41,043 nucleotides of DNA from Pseudomonas spelaei (GCF_009724245.1 NZ_WNNK01000039.1:1-41043); one strand, 5' to 3'; shown: positions 12,401 to 19,794, numbered from the stretch's first letter. The notes: generated by a model from the letters alone, not told the origin. Made by a program: numbers and translations.

Positions 12401-15400
12401 CCTTTGCCGTTATTGACGCTATCCAGGGTCAAACGCACCGGCCCTACGGCGCTGATCAAGCCGCCCTGGTTGCTCAGCGACTGGCCGGTAACGTCCAGGG
12501 CCTGCTTGCTGTTGAGCACGCCCTCGCGGTTGTCCAACTGGCCAAGGTGCAGGTTCAGGTCCTGGTTGGCGCGGATCACGCCCGCGCGGTTATCCAGGCT
12601 GTTACCCCGCACAGTCAGCAGGTTTTGCCCGGAAAGGCGCCCGCCACGGTTATCCAGGCTCGCCGCCTGAATATCGATCAGCCCTTTGGCCAACACACTG
12701 CCCTTGGCCTGGTTGTCCAGCAAACCCGCGACCTTCACCGTCAGGCTGCCATCGCTGACCAGGCTGCCGGCCTGACTGTTGTCCAGGCTCGCCGACGTCA
12801 CCTGCAAACGCTGACCGGCGCCCACGGTGCCGTTCTGGTTGGTCAGCGCGCCCTGGATCGCCAGGTCGAGGCTCACATCGCCCGTGACCTGACCGTTGCG
12901 GTTGTTCAAGGTCATGGCGTTGACCACGCTGGCACCGGCACTGGAGACTTCGCCGTCGGCGTTCAGCAGGTCACCGGCCAGCGTCAGGGTCAGGTCTTTC
13001 GAACTGCTGAACACCCCATCACTGTTGTCCAGGCTTGCCGCTTGAGCGGTGAGCCCGGCCGCTGAAATCTGGCCCTTGAGGTTGATCAGAGCCTGATCGA
13101 TCTTGAGGCTCAGCGCCTGGTCACTCAGCAGTTTGCCGTCGCTGTTATCCAGGCTTTGCGCGGCCAGGGTAAACGCCTGTTTGCTGGAGATCTCGCCGCC
13201 CTGGTTGGCAACGCTCGACAGGTTCTTGAGCACCAGCGGGCCAGGCGCATTGATCAAGCCACCGGCGTTGTTCAGATGGCCTTTGTTCATGTCCAGGGTC
13301 AGGGCACTGGTGCTGTACAGCTCGCCGCCGCCCCGTTGGTCGAGGCCGGTGAGGCTGGCGGTGAGGGCCTTGGCACTGGCGATGCGACCATCGAAGCGGT
13401 TGTCCACCTGCCCCGCCACCAGGTTGAGCCGGTCGGCGCTGGTCAGCCGTCCGCTTTGCTGATTGTTCAAGGCTCCAGTGGTGACCTGCACGGCCCCATC
13501 ACCGATAATTTTGCCGCCACGGTTGTCGAGGCTGGCGCTGGTCAAGGTCAAGGCGACGGCACTGAGCAACTCGCCCTTCTGGTTGCTGATCGTCCCCGTG
13601 GTTGCCAGTACCAGCGGCGCGGCGCTGCTGATGCGACCGCTGTCATTGTCGAGGCTGGTCGACTGCACGTTCAGGCTGCCATCGCTGCGCAGCGCGCCTT
13701 GCTGGTTGTTCAAATGACCGCTCAATGCCATGGACAGGTTGCCCTTGGCGTACACGCTGCCCTGGCCACTGTTATCCAGTTGCGCGGCGTTCAGGCTGAT
13801 GGATTGCTGCCCGGAGATGATGCCCTTGAGCTGGTTGTTCAGGCGCTGCAAGGTCAGTTGCAGGTCGCCGTTGGCCAGCAAGTGGCCGCCGGTGCTGTTG
13901 TCGAACTGGCTGCCGGTGAGCGTCAGGTCGGTGACGCTGGAGACTTCCCCGGCGCGGTTGTCCAGGGTGTCGACTGCCAAGGTCATGGCCTTGCCCGAAT
14001 TGAGCAGGCCGCCGTCGCGGTTATCCAGCGTCGTACCGTTGACCTGCAACTGTCCCACCGCCGCGACGCTGCCGCCGCGGTTGTCGAATTGGCCGACAGT
14101 CAGGCTCAGGTCGCTCTTGCCGGTGATACGGCCCTTGGCCTGGTTATCCAGGCCGGCGGCGGTCAATTGCAGTTGGGCACTGGCGGCAAACAGCCCGGCC
14201 TGGTTAAGCAACTGGCCACTGATCAGGGCGTTCAGGGTTCCGTCGCTGGTGAGCTTGCCCTGAGTGTTGTCGAGGCTGGCGGCAGTCAGGTTCAGGGCCT
14301 GGCCAGCGACAAGGCGGCCATTGCGGTTGGACACCGCGCCCGAGTGATTGAGGGTGAGCAACTGGTCGCCCTGGATCAGGCCATGGCGGTTATCCAGCGA
14401 CGCACCGGTCAGGGTGGTGGTGGCGCCGAGGATTTCGCCCTGCTGGTTGTCCAGTGCCGCCTCGACGTGCGCCGTCAGGCCATCGCGAACTTTGAGGGAG
14501 CCTTCGGTGTTCACCAGGCTGTTCGCCCGCAAGTCCAGCCCGGTAGCGGAAACCAGGCCCTTGGTATTGTCCAGGGCCTTGGCGATACGCACTACCAGCC
14601 CTTGCTCACTGAGCACGTTGCCGCTGCGGTTATCCAGGCTGTCGGCGGTGAACGTCAGCGCCTGGCTGCTGGAAATTTCCCCGCCCTGGTTATCCACGCT
14701 GGCAAGGTTGCTCAACAGCAACGCACCCGGTGCATGGATCAAGCCGCCCTGGTTGTTCAGGTGACCGTGGTTCAGGTCCAGGCTCACGCCCGCCTGGCTG
14801 TACAGACGACCGTCGTTGTGTTGATCGAGGCCGGTCACGGAGGCGGTGAGTTGCTGTTGGCTGGTGATACGCCCGCCCGCGCTGTTGTCCACCTGCCCCG
14901 CAGCTAACACGAGTGTGCCGTCGCTGTTGATCGTGCCTTGCGCATTGTTCAGCGCGCCGCTGACCGAGAGGCCCAGATGTTCCTTGGCGTAGAGACTGCC
15001 CTTGGCACTGTTGTCGAGGCTGGCGGCGGTCAGTTGCAGGTTAGCGCCGGCCGTCAACTGACCGGTCTGGTTGAGCAACTGCCCGGCAATGAGCGCCGTC
15101 AACCGAGCATCGCTGGTCAGCTTGCCGGCGCTGTTATCCAGGCTGGCCGCAGTGATGTCGAACGCCTGAGCACCAAACAGCGTGCCCTGACGGTTATCCA
15201 CGGCGCCCAGACTGTTGAGGTTCAGCGTGGCATCGCCTTGGAACAACCCCAGGCGATTGTCCAGGGAGCCCACATTGACCGAGGCGGTGCGCGCCAGAAG
15301 CTTGCCGTTGCGGTTGTCCAGCGCACCGTCGACCTGCAACGCCAAGCCTTCAGTGGCACTGAGTGTGCCCCCCAGGTTATTCAGGCTGCCGGCATTCAGT

Positions 15401-18400
15401 TCCAGCGCCTTGGCGGACACCAGGCCCTTGGTGTTATCCAGGACGCGCGCAATGCGCAGGGTCAGCGCTTGCTCGCTGAGGACCTTGGCGTTGCGGTTGT
15501 CCAGCGTATCGGCGGCCAGGGTAAACGCCCGGCTGCTGGAGATTTCTCCGCCCTGGTTGTCGACGCTGTTGAGGTTGCTCAGCAGCAATTGGCCAGGTGC
15601 GGTGATCGCACCGCCCTGATTGTTCAGGTGCCCGCGATTGAGGTCGAGGCTGACATCGCCCTGGCCGAACAGGCGGCCGTCATTGCGCTGATCCAGCCCG
15701 GTCACGCTGGCGCTCAGCGACTGGCCACTGCTGATACGCCCACCGTCGCTGTTGTCCACCTGGCCGGCCTTCAGGTCCAGTTTGACGTCGCCGCGCAAGG
15801 TCCCTTGCGCATTGTTCAGCGCACCGCCCAGCAACAGGTCGAGATGATTGTTCGCGTACAGGCTGCCCTGGCGGTTATCCAGGGTGGCCGCGTTGAGTTT
15901 CAACACACCTACCGCCCCGAGGTTACCGTTGCGGTTATCGAGCGTGGCGCCGGCCAGAGTCAGGTCGGCCTTGCTGCTGATCCGTCCCTGGCGTTGGTTA
16001 TCAAGACTGCCCAGGTTCAGGCTGAGGTTACCGGTGGCGGCCAACACGCCTGCCTGATTGAGCAGGTACCCGGCGATCGCAGCGGTCAAGGCGCCGTCGC
16101 TGGTGAACGTGCCCTCGGTGTTGTCCAGGCTCCCAGCATTGAGGGTGAAGCTGTTGCCTGCTGCCAGGGTGCCGTGCTGGTTGGTCAGCGCCCCGCTGTT
16201 GATTGCCAGGGTGCGGTCGCCTTGAGCCTGACCGCTGCTGTTATCCAGTACGCCTGCCGTCAACGAAAGCTCATTGGCCAGCAGCTTGCCGCTGCGATTG
16301 TCCAACAGACCGTCGACGCTCAGGTTCAAGCCACCACTCGCACTCAGCGTGCCGCCCTGATTGCTCAGGCTACCGGCCCGGGCATCCAGACCCGAGGCCG
16401 AAACCAGGCCTTTGGCGTTCTCCAGCGCGTGGGCAATTCGCAGGGTCAGGGCTTGCGCGCTCAAGACCTTGCCACGGGTGTTATCCAGGCTGTCCGCTTG
16501 CAGGCTGAAGCCCGTGGCGCTGGAGATTTCCCCGCCCTGGTTGTCGACGCTGTTGAGGTTGTTCAACAGCAACGACCCCGGAGCGTTGATCAACCCATTC
16601 TGGTTATTCAGGTGGCCGCGATTGAGGTCCAGGCTCAAGTCGCCCTGGCTGTAGAGACGACCGTCGTTATGCTGGTCCAGGCCGGTGACACTGGCACTGA
16701 GGGTCTTGCCATTGATGCGCCCGCCCATGCTGTTATCCAGCAGCGCGGTGCGCAGTTGCAAGGTGCCGCCGGCACTTAGTTGACCCGCCTGGTTGTTCAG
16801 GTCGGCGCTGCTCAGTTGCAGGTTCGCGCCTGCGGTAAACAACCCGCTCTGGTTGAGCAGGTTGCCGGCAATGGCAGCGGTCAGCGCTGCGTTGCTGGTC
16901 AGTTTGCCAAGGGTGTTGTCGAGGCTGGCAGCAGTCAGTTCCAGGGTCTGGCCGCTTGCCAAGGTGCCGTTGCGGTTGCTGAGGGCACCGCTGTCGATCT
17001 TCAGCAGATTGTCGCCCTGCACCTGCCCTTGGGCGTTGTCCAGCGAACCCGCCGTAAGCCGCACATCACGGCCCAGGATTTCAGCGCGGTGGTTGACCAG
17101 CGTTGCGCCGACGCCCAGGTTCAGGCCGCCCTGCGCCACCAAGTGGCCGCTGCTGTTGTCGAGGCTGCCGGCTTGCACCTGCAGTGATGTCGCACTCACC
17201 CGGCCCGCCGCATTGTTCAAGGCCTGGGCGACGGCCAGGGTCAGCGACTGCTCACTCAAGACCTTGCCGCTGCGGTTATCCAGGTTGTCGGCTTGCAGCG
17301 TGAAGCCGGTGGTGCTGGAGATTTCTCCGTTGCGGTTATCGACGCTGTTGAAGTTGTTCAGCAGCAACTGGCCGGGTGCGCTGATCACACCGCCCTGGTT
17401 GTCCAGATGCCCGCGGTTGAGGTCCAGGCTCAGGTTGGCCTGGCTGGAGAGGCGGCCGCCGCCGTTGTTCAGGCTGCCCACACTGAGCTGGCTGGCACCG
17501 GCGCCGCTGAGGCTGCCGCCACGGTTGTCCAGCAGCCCCGTCACACGGGCGTTCAGCGTACCGCGACTGCTCACGCTGCCTTTCTGGTCATTGACCAGGC
17601 TGGCAACATCAATCTGCAAACCGGTGGCAACAATCTGCCCTGCACCGTTATTCAGTGTCTCGGCAATCCGCAAGGTCAGTCCCTGGTCGCTGAGCAGCTT
17701 GCCGGCGCCGTTATCGACAGTGCGTGCCGCGACGGTAAAGGCCCGTGCACTGGAGACTTCGCCCTGGCGGTTATCCACGCTGTTGAGGTGGTCGAGGGTC
17801 AATTGCCCGGCGGCATTGATCAGCCCGGCACGGTTATCCAAATGGCCCTGGTTGAGGTTCAGGTTCAAGTCGGTGTTGCTGTAAAAGCGGCCGCCGTCAT
17901 GTTGATCGAGGCTGCCAAGATTTGCGTTCATGCCCTGGGCGCTGGCGATCTGGCCACCGAGGCTGTTGTTGACCGCGCCAGCCGTCAGGTCCAGGGTCTG
18001 GCTGCTGGTGAGCACACCGCCCTGCTGGTTATCCAGCGTGCCGGCCTTGACCTGCGCACCGCCGGTGGACTCGATTCGTCCCTGCTGCTGGTTGGCCAGG
18101 GCGCCGCTCAGTTCAATCCCGAGCGTGCCTTGGCTGGTCAGCAAACCCTTTTGGCTGTTGTCCAGTGAAGCCGCCTTCAATTGCACGGCTTGGCGTGCAG
18201 CGATCCGCCCGCCCTGATTATTGATGGCCCCATTCGCATTCAGGCTCAAGACTTGCCCGGCCGACACCAGGCCTGCGACGTTATCCAACGTCGCCACCTG
18301 CAAGCTGGCCTGGCCGAGGCTCGACAGTTCACCGTTGCGGTTGATCAACTGGCCGACCGTTGCCGTCAGTTGTCCGGTGCTGGTCACCAGGCCGCCCTGG

Positions 18401-19767
18401 TTGTTAAGCCACTCACCGGCATTCAAGCCCAGGCTGCCAGCGCTCAAAATCCGGCCCTGGTTCTGGTTGTCCAGACGAATAGCACTGACCTGCGCCTGGC
18501 GCTGGGCAGTCAAGGTGCCGCCCTGGTTGACCAGTTCGCCGGTGTTGACGCTCAGGTCGCGACTGGCGATGACCGTCTTGCCGCTGTTGTCGATGGACTG
18601 CGCCGTCAAGCGCACATCACCGTTGGCATTGCGGCTGTTATCGGCATTCACACCTGCTTCGATAATTCCACTGTTGGTCAGCCGACCACCACTGTCCAGG
18701 GCAATGCTGTCTCGGGCGGCGAGGGTCTGGCGGTTGGTCAGCGCGCCTTGGGTCTTGACGCTCAGGTCAGTACCGGCCGACACCGGGCCCTGGGCATCGA
18801 GGCTGGCGGCCTTGACGTTGACCGCGCCAGTGGCGGAGGCCAGCCCCAGGTTCAGATTGCCACTGGCATCAATCTGAATATCCCCACCAGCCACCATGTC
18901 CCCGGCCAGCCTCACCCCTACACCTGCCTCGGTGCCCACCAGCTTGATCGCCCCCACGTACATGCCGCCCAGGGCCGAGGAGTCGATGGCCAGTTCCGGG
19001 GCTTGGCTGCCATCGGCCGCCCGCGCGGTGGCGTTCAAGCTGCGTGCATCCACATCGTTGCGACCGGCCACGATCGTCAGGTGCTTTGCCTGGATCTGTG
19101 CGTTGATTTTTGCGGCGCGGGTGATGATTTCGAACTGATCGACATTGCTGGCGTTCAAGCCGGCACCGTCGACGGACACGTTGCCCTGGTCAACCTGATA
19201 GCGATTGATCTGGCCGTTCTCGATGATCGCCTTGCCGGTGGTCAGGGTCACTTTCGGGGTATTGATAAAACCGCAGCCATTGCAGCTGATGCCATAGGGG
19301 TTGGCCACGATCACATGGGCCGACTGCCCCGCCACTTCGGTATAGCCACGCAACTGGCTGGGGCTGCCGCCGTTGACTTCGTTGAGGATGATATTGGCCG
19401 CCTGGCCCCGCAGGTTGGGGTTGCCGACGATGATCCCGCCCAGTTGGGTGTCCTGGGTCCGCCCGGTAACGTTATTGAGGATCAGGCCCGGCGCCGCAAC
19501 GTTGTAGTCCTTGAACTGGTTATGGGACAAGCCGTTGGCATTGGGCGCCGCGATGTTGACGATGGGCACGCCGTTGCCTGCCTGGCCGAGGCTGGTGCCG
19601 GGCGCACTGACCACGATGCCATCGGCCTGGGCCCACAGCGGTTGCCAGAACATGACGTTGGCCAGGAGCAACGCCAGACCGCGTTTGGGCAAACCCCAGA
19701 AATGCTCGCGCGACTGCACGGCAGCCGAGGGTTGGCGAACCAGAAAGGCGAATTGGCGAACATCCAT
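460..19767 (-). CDS. cdiA: Giant CdiA-type filamentous hemagglutinin / TpsA exoprotein, 6435 aa
   Basis: This is an exported beta-helical toxin-delivery protein. Residues 1-48 form a long signal sequence (hydrophobic ALLLANVMFWQPLWAQA, likely cleaved after A48). The TPS/haemagglutination-activity domain follows, with NPNL (116-119), NPYGI (156-160) and the C162/C165 pair, which TpsB recognises. From about 330 to 4090 it is built of FHA repeats of the type 'LDNxxGxLxS', including about nine copies of a larger super-repeat. A C4127-C4135 pair and a Pro-rich spacer (about 4300-4625) lead to a conserved block (4629-4759, from HKYLIETNP to VLVPVLYLA). FHA-2-like repeats run to about 5800. A pretoxin region ends in VDNN (6037-6040), followed by an alpha-helical, Gly-rich stretch and a toxin tip (about 6312-6435). 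It is translated 27 nt after cdiB and overlaps cdiI. It is larger than typical CdiA proteins (about 3000-5600 aa). No frameshift is seen. An adhesin role is possible in addition to inhibition. Confidence 0.95.
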   Translation of the reverse strand: MDVRQFAFLVRQPSAAVQSREHFWGLPKRGLALLLANVMFWQPLWAQADGIVVSAPGTSLGQAGNGVPIVNIAAPNANGLSHNQFKDYNVAAPGLILNNVTGRTQDTQLGGIIVGNPNLRGQAANIILNEVNGGSPSQLRGYTEVAGQSAHVIVANPYGISCNGCGFINTPKVTLTTGKAIIENGQINRYQVDQGNVSVDGAGLNASNVDQFEIITRAAKINAQIQAKHLTIVAGRNDVDARSLNATARAADGSQAPELAIDSSALGGMYVGAIKLVGTEAGVGVRLAGDMVAGGDIQIDASGNLNLGLASATGAVNVKAASLDAQGPVSAGTDLSVKTQGALTNRQTLAARDSIALDSGGRLTNSGIIEAGVNADNSRNANGDVRLTAQSIDNSGKTVIASRDLSVNTGELVNQGGTLTAQRQAQVSAIRLDNQNQGRILSAGSLGLNAGEWLNNQGGLVTSTGQLTATVGQLINRNGELSSLGQASLQVATLDNVAGLVSAGQVLSLNANGAINNQGGRIAARQAVQLKAASLDNSQKGLLTSQGTLGIELSGALANQQQGRIESTGGAQVKAGTLDNQQGGVLTSSQTLDLTAGAVNNSLGGQIASAQGMNANLGSLDQHDGGRFYSNTDLNLNLNQGHLDNRAGLINAAGQLTLDHLNSVDNRQGEVSSARAFTVAARTVDNGAGKLLSDQGLTLRIAETLNNGAGQIVATGLQIDVASLVNDQKGSVSSRGTLNARVTGLLDNRGGSLSGAGASQLSVGSLNNGGGRLSSQANLSLDLNRGHLDNQGGVISAPGQLLLNNFNSVDNRNGEISSTTGFTLQADNLDNRSGKVLSEQSLTLAVAQALNNAAGRVSATSLQVQAGSLDNSSGHLVAQGGLNLGVGATLVNHRAEILGRDVRLTAGSLDNAQGQVQGDNLLKIDSGALSNRNGTLASGQTLELTAASLDNTLGKLTSNAALTAAIAGNLLNQSGLFTAGANLQLSSADLNNQAGQLSAGGTLQLRTALLDNSMGGRINGKTLSASVTGLDQHNDGRLYSQGDLSLDLNRGHLNNQNGLINAPGSLLLNNLNSVDNQGGEISSATGFSLQADSLDNTRGKVLSAQALTLRIAHALENAKGLVSASGLDARAGSLSNQGGTLSASGGLNLSVDGLLDNRSGKLLANELSLTAGVLDNSSGQAQGDRTLAINSGALTNQHGTLAAGNSFTLNAGSLDNTEGTFTSDGALTAAIAGYLLNQAGVLAATGNLSLNLGSLDNQRQGRISSKADLTLAGATLDNRNGNLGAVGVLKLNAATLDNRQGSLYANNHLDLLLGGALNNAQGTLRGDVKLDLKAGQVDNSDGGRISSGQSLSASVTGLDQRNDGRLFGQGDVSLDLNRGHLNNQGGAITAPGQLLLSNLNSVDNQGGEISSSRAFTLAADTLDNRNAKVLSEQALTLRIARVLDNTKGLVSAKALELNAGSLNNLGGTLSATEGLALQVDGALDNRNGKLLARTASVNVGSLDNRLGLFQGDATLNLNSLGAVDNRQGTLFGAQAFDITAASLDNSAGKLTSDARLTALIAGQLLNQTGQLTAGANLQLTAASLDNSAKGSLYAKEHLGLSVSGALNNAQGTINSDGTLVLAAGQVDNSAGGRITSQQQLTASVTGLDQHNDGRLYSQAGVSLDLNHGHLNNQGGLIHAPGALLLSNLASVDNQGGEISSSQALTFTADSLDNRSGNVLSEQGLVVRIAKALDNTKGLVSATGLDLRANSLVNTEGSLKVRDGLTAHVEAALDNQQGEILGATTTLTGASLDNRHGLIQGDQLLTLNHSGAVSNRNGRLVAGQALNLTAASLDNTQGKLTSDGTLNALISGQLLNQAGLFAASAQLQLTAAGLDNQAKGRITGKSDLSLTVGQFDNRGGSVAAVGQLQVNGTTLDNRDGGLLNSGKAMTLAVDTLDNRAGEVSSVTDLTLTGSQFDNSTGGHLLANGDLQLTLQRLNNQLKGIISGQQSISLNAAQLDNSGQGSVYAKGNLSMALSGHLNNQQGALRSDGSLNVQSTSLDNDSGRISSAAPLVLATTGTISNQKGELLSAVALTLTSASLDNRGGKIIGDGAVQVTTGALNNQQSGRLTSADRLNLVAGQVDNRFDGRIASAKALTASLTGLDQRGGGELYSTSALTLDMNKGHLNNAGGLINAPGPLVLKNLSSVANQGGEISSKQAFTLAAQSLDNSDGKLLSDQALSLKIDQALINLKGQISAAGLTAQAASLDNSDGVFSSSKDLTLTLAGDLLNADGEVSSAGASVVNAMTLNNRNGQVTGDVSLDLAIQGALTNQNGTVGAGQRLQVTSASLDNSQAGSLVSDGSLTVKVAGLLDNQAKGSVLAKGLIDIQAASLDNRGGRLSGQNLLTVRGNSLDNRAGVIRANQDLNLHLGQLDNREGVLNSKQALDVTGQSLSNQGGLISAVGPVRLTLDSVNNGKGRIASQTDLDATIGVLNQQGGELVAQGNLTLSGTTLDNRDGGLVGATKALKLKVDSIDNRAGEISSQIDAELSGQHLDNSGGKLLAGTALQLAVAQVINQAKGLVFAQDARFTGTRLDNAQGTFAGQRSLAIQLAAGLDNRHGKLSSEGTLQLLGQRIDNTGGSISSAATLDITSASDLLNQGGVVETAQTLALTSASLDNSQQGLLKSQGAATLNTGLFNNTLGGRLISAGSLDLKATQVSNGGRIASAGTLNASLTGLTQQGGELFSNTQLNLDLNNGDINNAGLINAPILVLKNLGNVNNQNGEISSQNAFTLAARNLDNSNGKLISNQALVLRIDQALANTKGRISGASLNSRSASLDNTDGLISSRGGLDVSAGDLIDNQRGTLIGDGALLLATANLDNRGGEIAGKAELTVNANRLDNQKGQLIGTETLHVSGASLDNRGGLVGATKALKLDVGAIDNRAGELTSNADVSVIGQRLDNSDSGQVFAAHGLNLTVDQLLNRQGGQLSGQRLMLVGTGLDNTGGKILSQQPLRLELAGDLDNSQGLLSSEGTLDVKARNLTNTQGSLSSAQGLNVGVAGQLNNQNGELVTDGALVLSSASLGNQQGSISGKGAVAVSTGVLNNQSGRLNSGDTLNLSAGQVNNGGSIGSAKALTASVTGLDQQGGKLFSNSSLSLDLNNGQLNNQGGLINTVGPLLLNNLTTVSNQNGEISSAQAFTLAAQSLDNSNGKLLSNQGLTLRLNQALANVKGLIGAASLNAHAGSVDNRGGTLTSRSDLQLTSDGLLNNQDQGLISATQALTLHSANLNNQNGSLLGTAGVTLSAMALDNSVAGLINSQGNLNLSAASLNTGSGGEVSAKGAMDLNLSALTLAGGRVVGEQRVTLDLNNSDLDNRNGLILAKGPLTLNRLRAFNNQNGELSSQQTLSLNTGTLDNSGGKLISSQVLTVNAANLINQNGLVSGWQGLSVGGGSLDNRNNGTLSSRSGAVDVRLSGELLNGGAGALVSQGQLNVSAASLDNRGGILSSGAGQSLVVSGVLNNANGGLIDSGADLDVQAATLGNQAGTVNAQQALSLTGTDLHNVGGALASNGRLTLNLLGTLDNTNGKLASAGPLLLQRAVQVNNQGGQIASQGLLTLLAGGIDNRQRGTIAGKERVAITSTGLLQNDADGLIYSQGADLQVKAVGLSNRAGVVQGQSGLSLDVSGDIDNEGGKLLAQSGDVTVKATTLNNQGGTLASLKGLLDANVGDRLLNGYSQGNQAGVIQGQRLNLMAGSVDNQHGRIAAQNGDAVVNANYFANAYGGLYAKDLLRVGGVWLDNSSGQVAANRVELGLSGQLSNHSGIIESDTVLNVRANNVDNQGGQLRAMGSSGKTDFQIAGLFDNRNGQFESRNNDLTLNAAGFQNQGGSLLHSGNGIFDIATANLTNAGGNVVTRGGLTLAADSWTNSSVIQAGRLTVNVNTLNQTAGGQLLASDSFAGSGGNWNNDGLIASDGTAQLTLAGNYGGNGRYSSVGNLGLSAGQLSLSTTASVAGGQDSTVNVGGQLNNAGRLTSGNNMTLTAGGVSNTGTLATGANLTLSTHTLVNSNGLITSGGDMRLLANSFTNAYADVYGLGEVLIAKDPNQTKADLLDNRSGTIESAKNLTINAMTVNNVRDVLEYSAHEKSSVKITELDCNLIPGAGCDFRSKGRRNGLWQIDEIDRLNVTRSSVASSLSSGADMQINAQTLNNLSSTIAATGNLTANATTINNQGVQAQEIKTTRTYWNYVTQIFQALPAAANFNAKNSPTPSATVEADLSYFLSLMGGGKLSQKITTLNSDGQSYDAVIQAGGNVALNAAQNINNSVVRPYYAYVAAGRTKTDTGAGSGYSTAISINSQLPPDLAQQQVNPIALPGFSLPTGQNGLFRLSGQGASSGQATQANAGPQSWTLGGASVGLAQRQQSLPETQGRTIQLEDVTQLSANNRQVSVAARETSGINASASAINVAGVGNADVGTLQPGRTTGGDITHVDGINTQNPIDGSRPVVDVSRPDVDLSGLTPAERDARIVLTTPDGTPSGSTRPDLNVPGLSTVDRGTSVVAIAPSSTRPDLNLPGLTPLAHDAQVAVGTPQPSVVVPVAPVPRESQPVITPVEQPGAASTSSRPAVVVVQPSEAQPTPVASQTVNRVQGLPDRSAVSQPHKYLIETNPVLTDLKQFMSSDYLLSGLGYNPDESAKRLGDGFYEQRLVQQAVVARTGQRFIDGQNTDEKLFKYLMDNAITSKQQLNLSVGVNLTSEQVAALTHDIVWLEKSVVNGEEVLVPVLYLANANNRLAPTGALIAGNDVSLIAGQDLNNVGTLRASNNLSAKAGNDLVNSGLIEAGNRLDLLAGNNIVNKAGGIITGRDVTLTALRGDVINERTVTGHDSSNGVMSEHTDFLNSAARIEAANDLSIRAGRDFSNQGSVLQSGRDTTIQAGRDLSFGSVEQTTSNANISASNSSSTRTQNGSSVTAGRDLSAVAGRDLTAIASQIEAKRDVAMSATGDLTLASAADEQHSALNLKKVKAQEDHVSQVGTSVKAGGDVSLSAGQDLALTASRVSAGDEAYLFAGNDLNLNTAEDSDYSYYSKTKKGSWGKKSTKMSESDSNVAVSSSIDAGKKVVISAAQDINAEGAKINSGGALLATAGHDINLVAAENYASQASSSSKKGLFSSKSSSSSSSQTTLNSTELVAKSIDLRADNDISLEAAALRAEGVVKLNAGNDVEIGTAEVQQASSQSKQSSKVGISLTVGMSAAQKGQQAQQSASQSIGSDISADSLQITSGRDTTVRGSTLVTDRELQIDAGRNLEVVSAENTSSASSKANSKKVGEVGSWWQSATGVVKTKKADQSETTRQTGSQIASLGGDVSLTAGEHYSQIASQVVAPKGDIDIKAKQVDIEAGFDSLKANNTASTSRTAVGGTVSVPMVDALRSLQGTVESAQQTSDGRMLALSAVNAAMSANSALEGGQALMKKDLTGVKISVNLSDSRSHNESSQSGRNVVGSSVVAGGDVNITAKGAGADSNLNVVGSRIDAGGDANLKADGKINLLAAQNTAHQDSSNNNSGWSAGVGFSFGGQQNGFTLDLAANKGRGMSDGDDVTQTNTSVKAGQTVRLESAGDTNLKGAVVTGQQVQAKVGGDLNIESLQDTSTYRSEQLSANVGVSICVPPFCMGMSSVSGGIGQQKMHSDYASVSDQSGIKARDGGFQVEVKGNTDLKGAIIASTDKAVADGKNTLTTGSLTSSDVKNKADYDATSINLSGGYSKGGKVGRDADGNVDATKTGTPVADKGGFGVNAPVALYAGDSSSSKTLSGISGAAVTVTDSAKQQALTGQTAEQAVAAINTDVSSDRDGSNKLKPIFDAKEIQVGFEITGKFVQNVAAYLETRAREADTLRSDAEKEFAKSRDPEVDPNVQAVHRQKYLDLNKQANAVAADWGAGGTYRQIATALVAGASGNVTGGGAQFAQNMVVNYVQQQGSDYIGKLVINGLKEGSPEHASLHAILGCAGAAASSQSCSAGALGGSASSLLAGLFNETSPNETSEEREAKRNIIASMVTGIAAMSNPNGAATATNAAIANVDNNWLATQQIVQMVKEVAEAKTFTEKMKVTGKWLSISGSQDMASASALFDSFKDSMAGAGIDALNGAVGVLRDPVASIDAMNAFILSVEGEKLFGAAAAGFKSQISQLRDALVVGGDENAEKLGKQMGEAVALYAQVIATGGTGGAAQGASTLSKAGVEVSINGFKEIAAATKAAGGVEGKLAKFERVGPHPIDVPNHVPVGGPQYVKSATIQANTTVELSESVTLQSGKVIPKGSIVTVSDDTMKVVYADGRSELASYSKVNTPPLLLTDGAKGTLNTSLLDELTANGVKFTPENVIATTRNSSGKVVFLEAGNSKAGLQHIIEEHGSQFAQMGVSEAQIPGVVMKAVSEGKLVGYQGSGAGRPIYELTINGQPQRIAVTVGDNGFVVGANPRGSVK
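463..834 (-). other. Predicted C-terminal toxin domain of CdiA (residues 6312-6435)
   Basis: The last 124 residues form a compact alpha-then-beta unit. A helical part with LQHIIEEHG (H6359, H6364) is followed by a helix (QIPGVVMKAVSEGKL) and then three or four short strands (VGYQGSGAGRPIYEL, QRIAVTVG, GFVVGANP). A histidine-bearing helix before a small antiparallel sheet is reminiscent of BECR-fold ribonucleases (barnase/EndoU/colicin E5-D/RelE), which many CdiA toxins use to cleave tRNA or rRNA. H6359 and H6364 would be catalytic candidates. The fold call is inference from pattern only. What is directly seen is a distinct, lower-GC tip directly before an overlapping small gene. Confidence 0.5.
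6080..6335 (-). repeat. Three RPD(L/V) repeats in the Pro-rich spacer of CdiA
   Basis: Within the low-complexity spacer the motif RPDVDLSGL, RPDLNVPGL, RPDLNLPGL recurs at residues 4480, 4511 and 4537, giving steps of 31 and 26 residues. Each copy is followed by a short charged stretch and a hydrophobic run (ARIVL, TSVVAIA, AQVAV). The surrounding sequence is rich in P, S, T, V and Q. The position between FHA-1 and FHA-2 corresponds to the Tyr/Pro-rich region of E. coli CdiA. Confidence 0.6.
9640..17930 (-). repeat. FHA-1 super-repeat array in cdiA, about nine copies
   Basis: Beyond the short 'LDNxxGxL' repeat, a longer unit recurs. It reads GLDQxxxGRLYSQGxLSLDL, then NRGHLNNQGGLINAPG, then LLLxNLxSVDNQGGEISS, then a block like SLDNxxGKVLSEQALTLRI. 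Copies can be located by the VDNQGGEISS-type segment near 17785, 17345, 16550, 15560, 14700, 13210, 11510, 10300 and 9670. Spacings vary between about 440 and 1700 nt because different numbers of short repeats lie between them. Central copies are most alike and the outermost copies are degenerate, which suggests growth by unequal recombination. Confidence 0.75.
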
Positions 19768-19794
19768 GTCGTGGTCTCGTTGCAGCGGCGGCGA

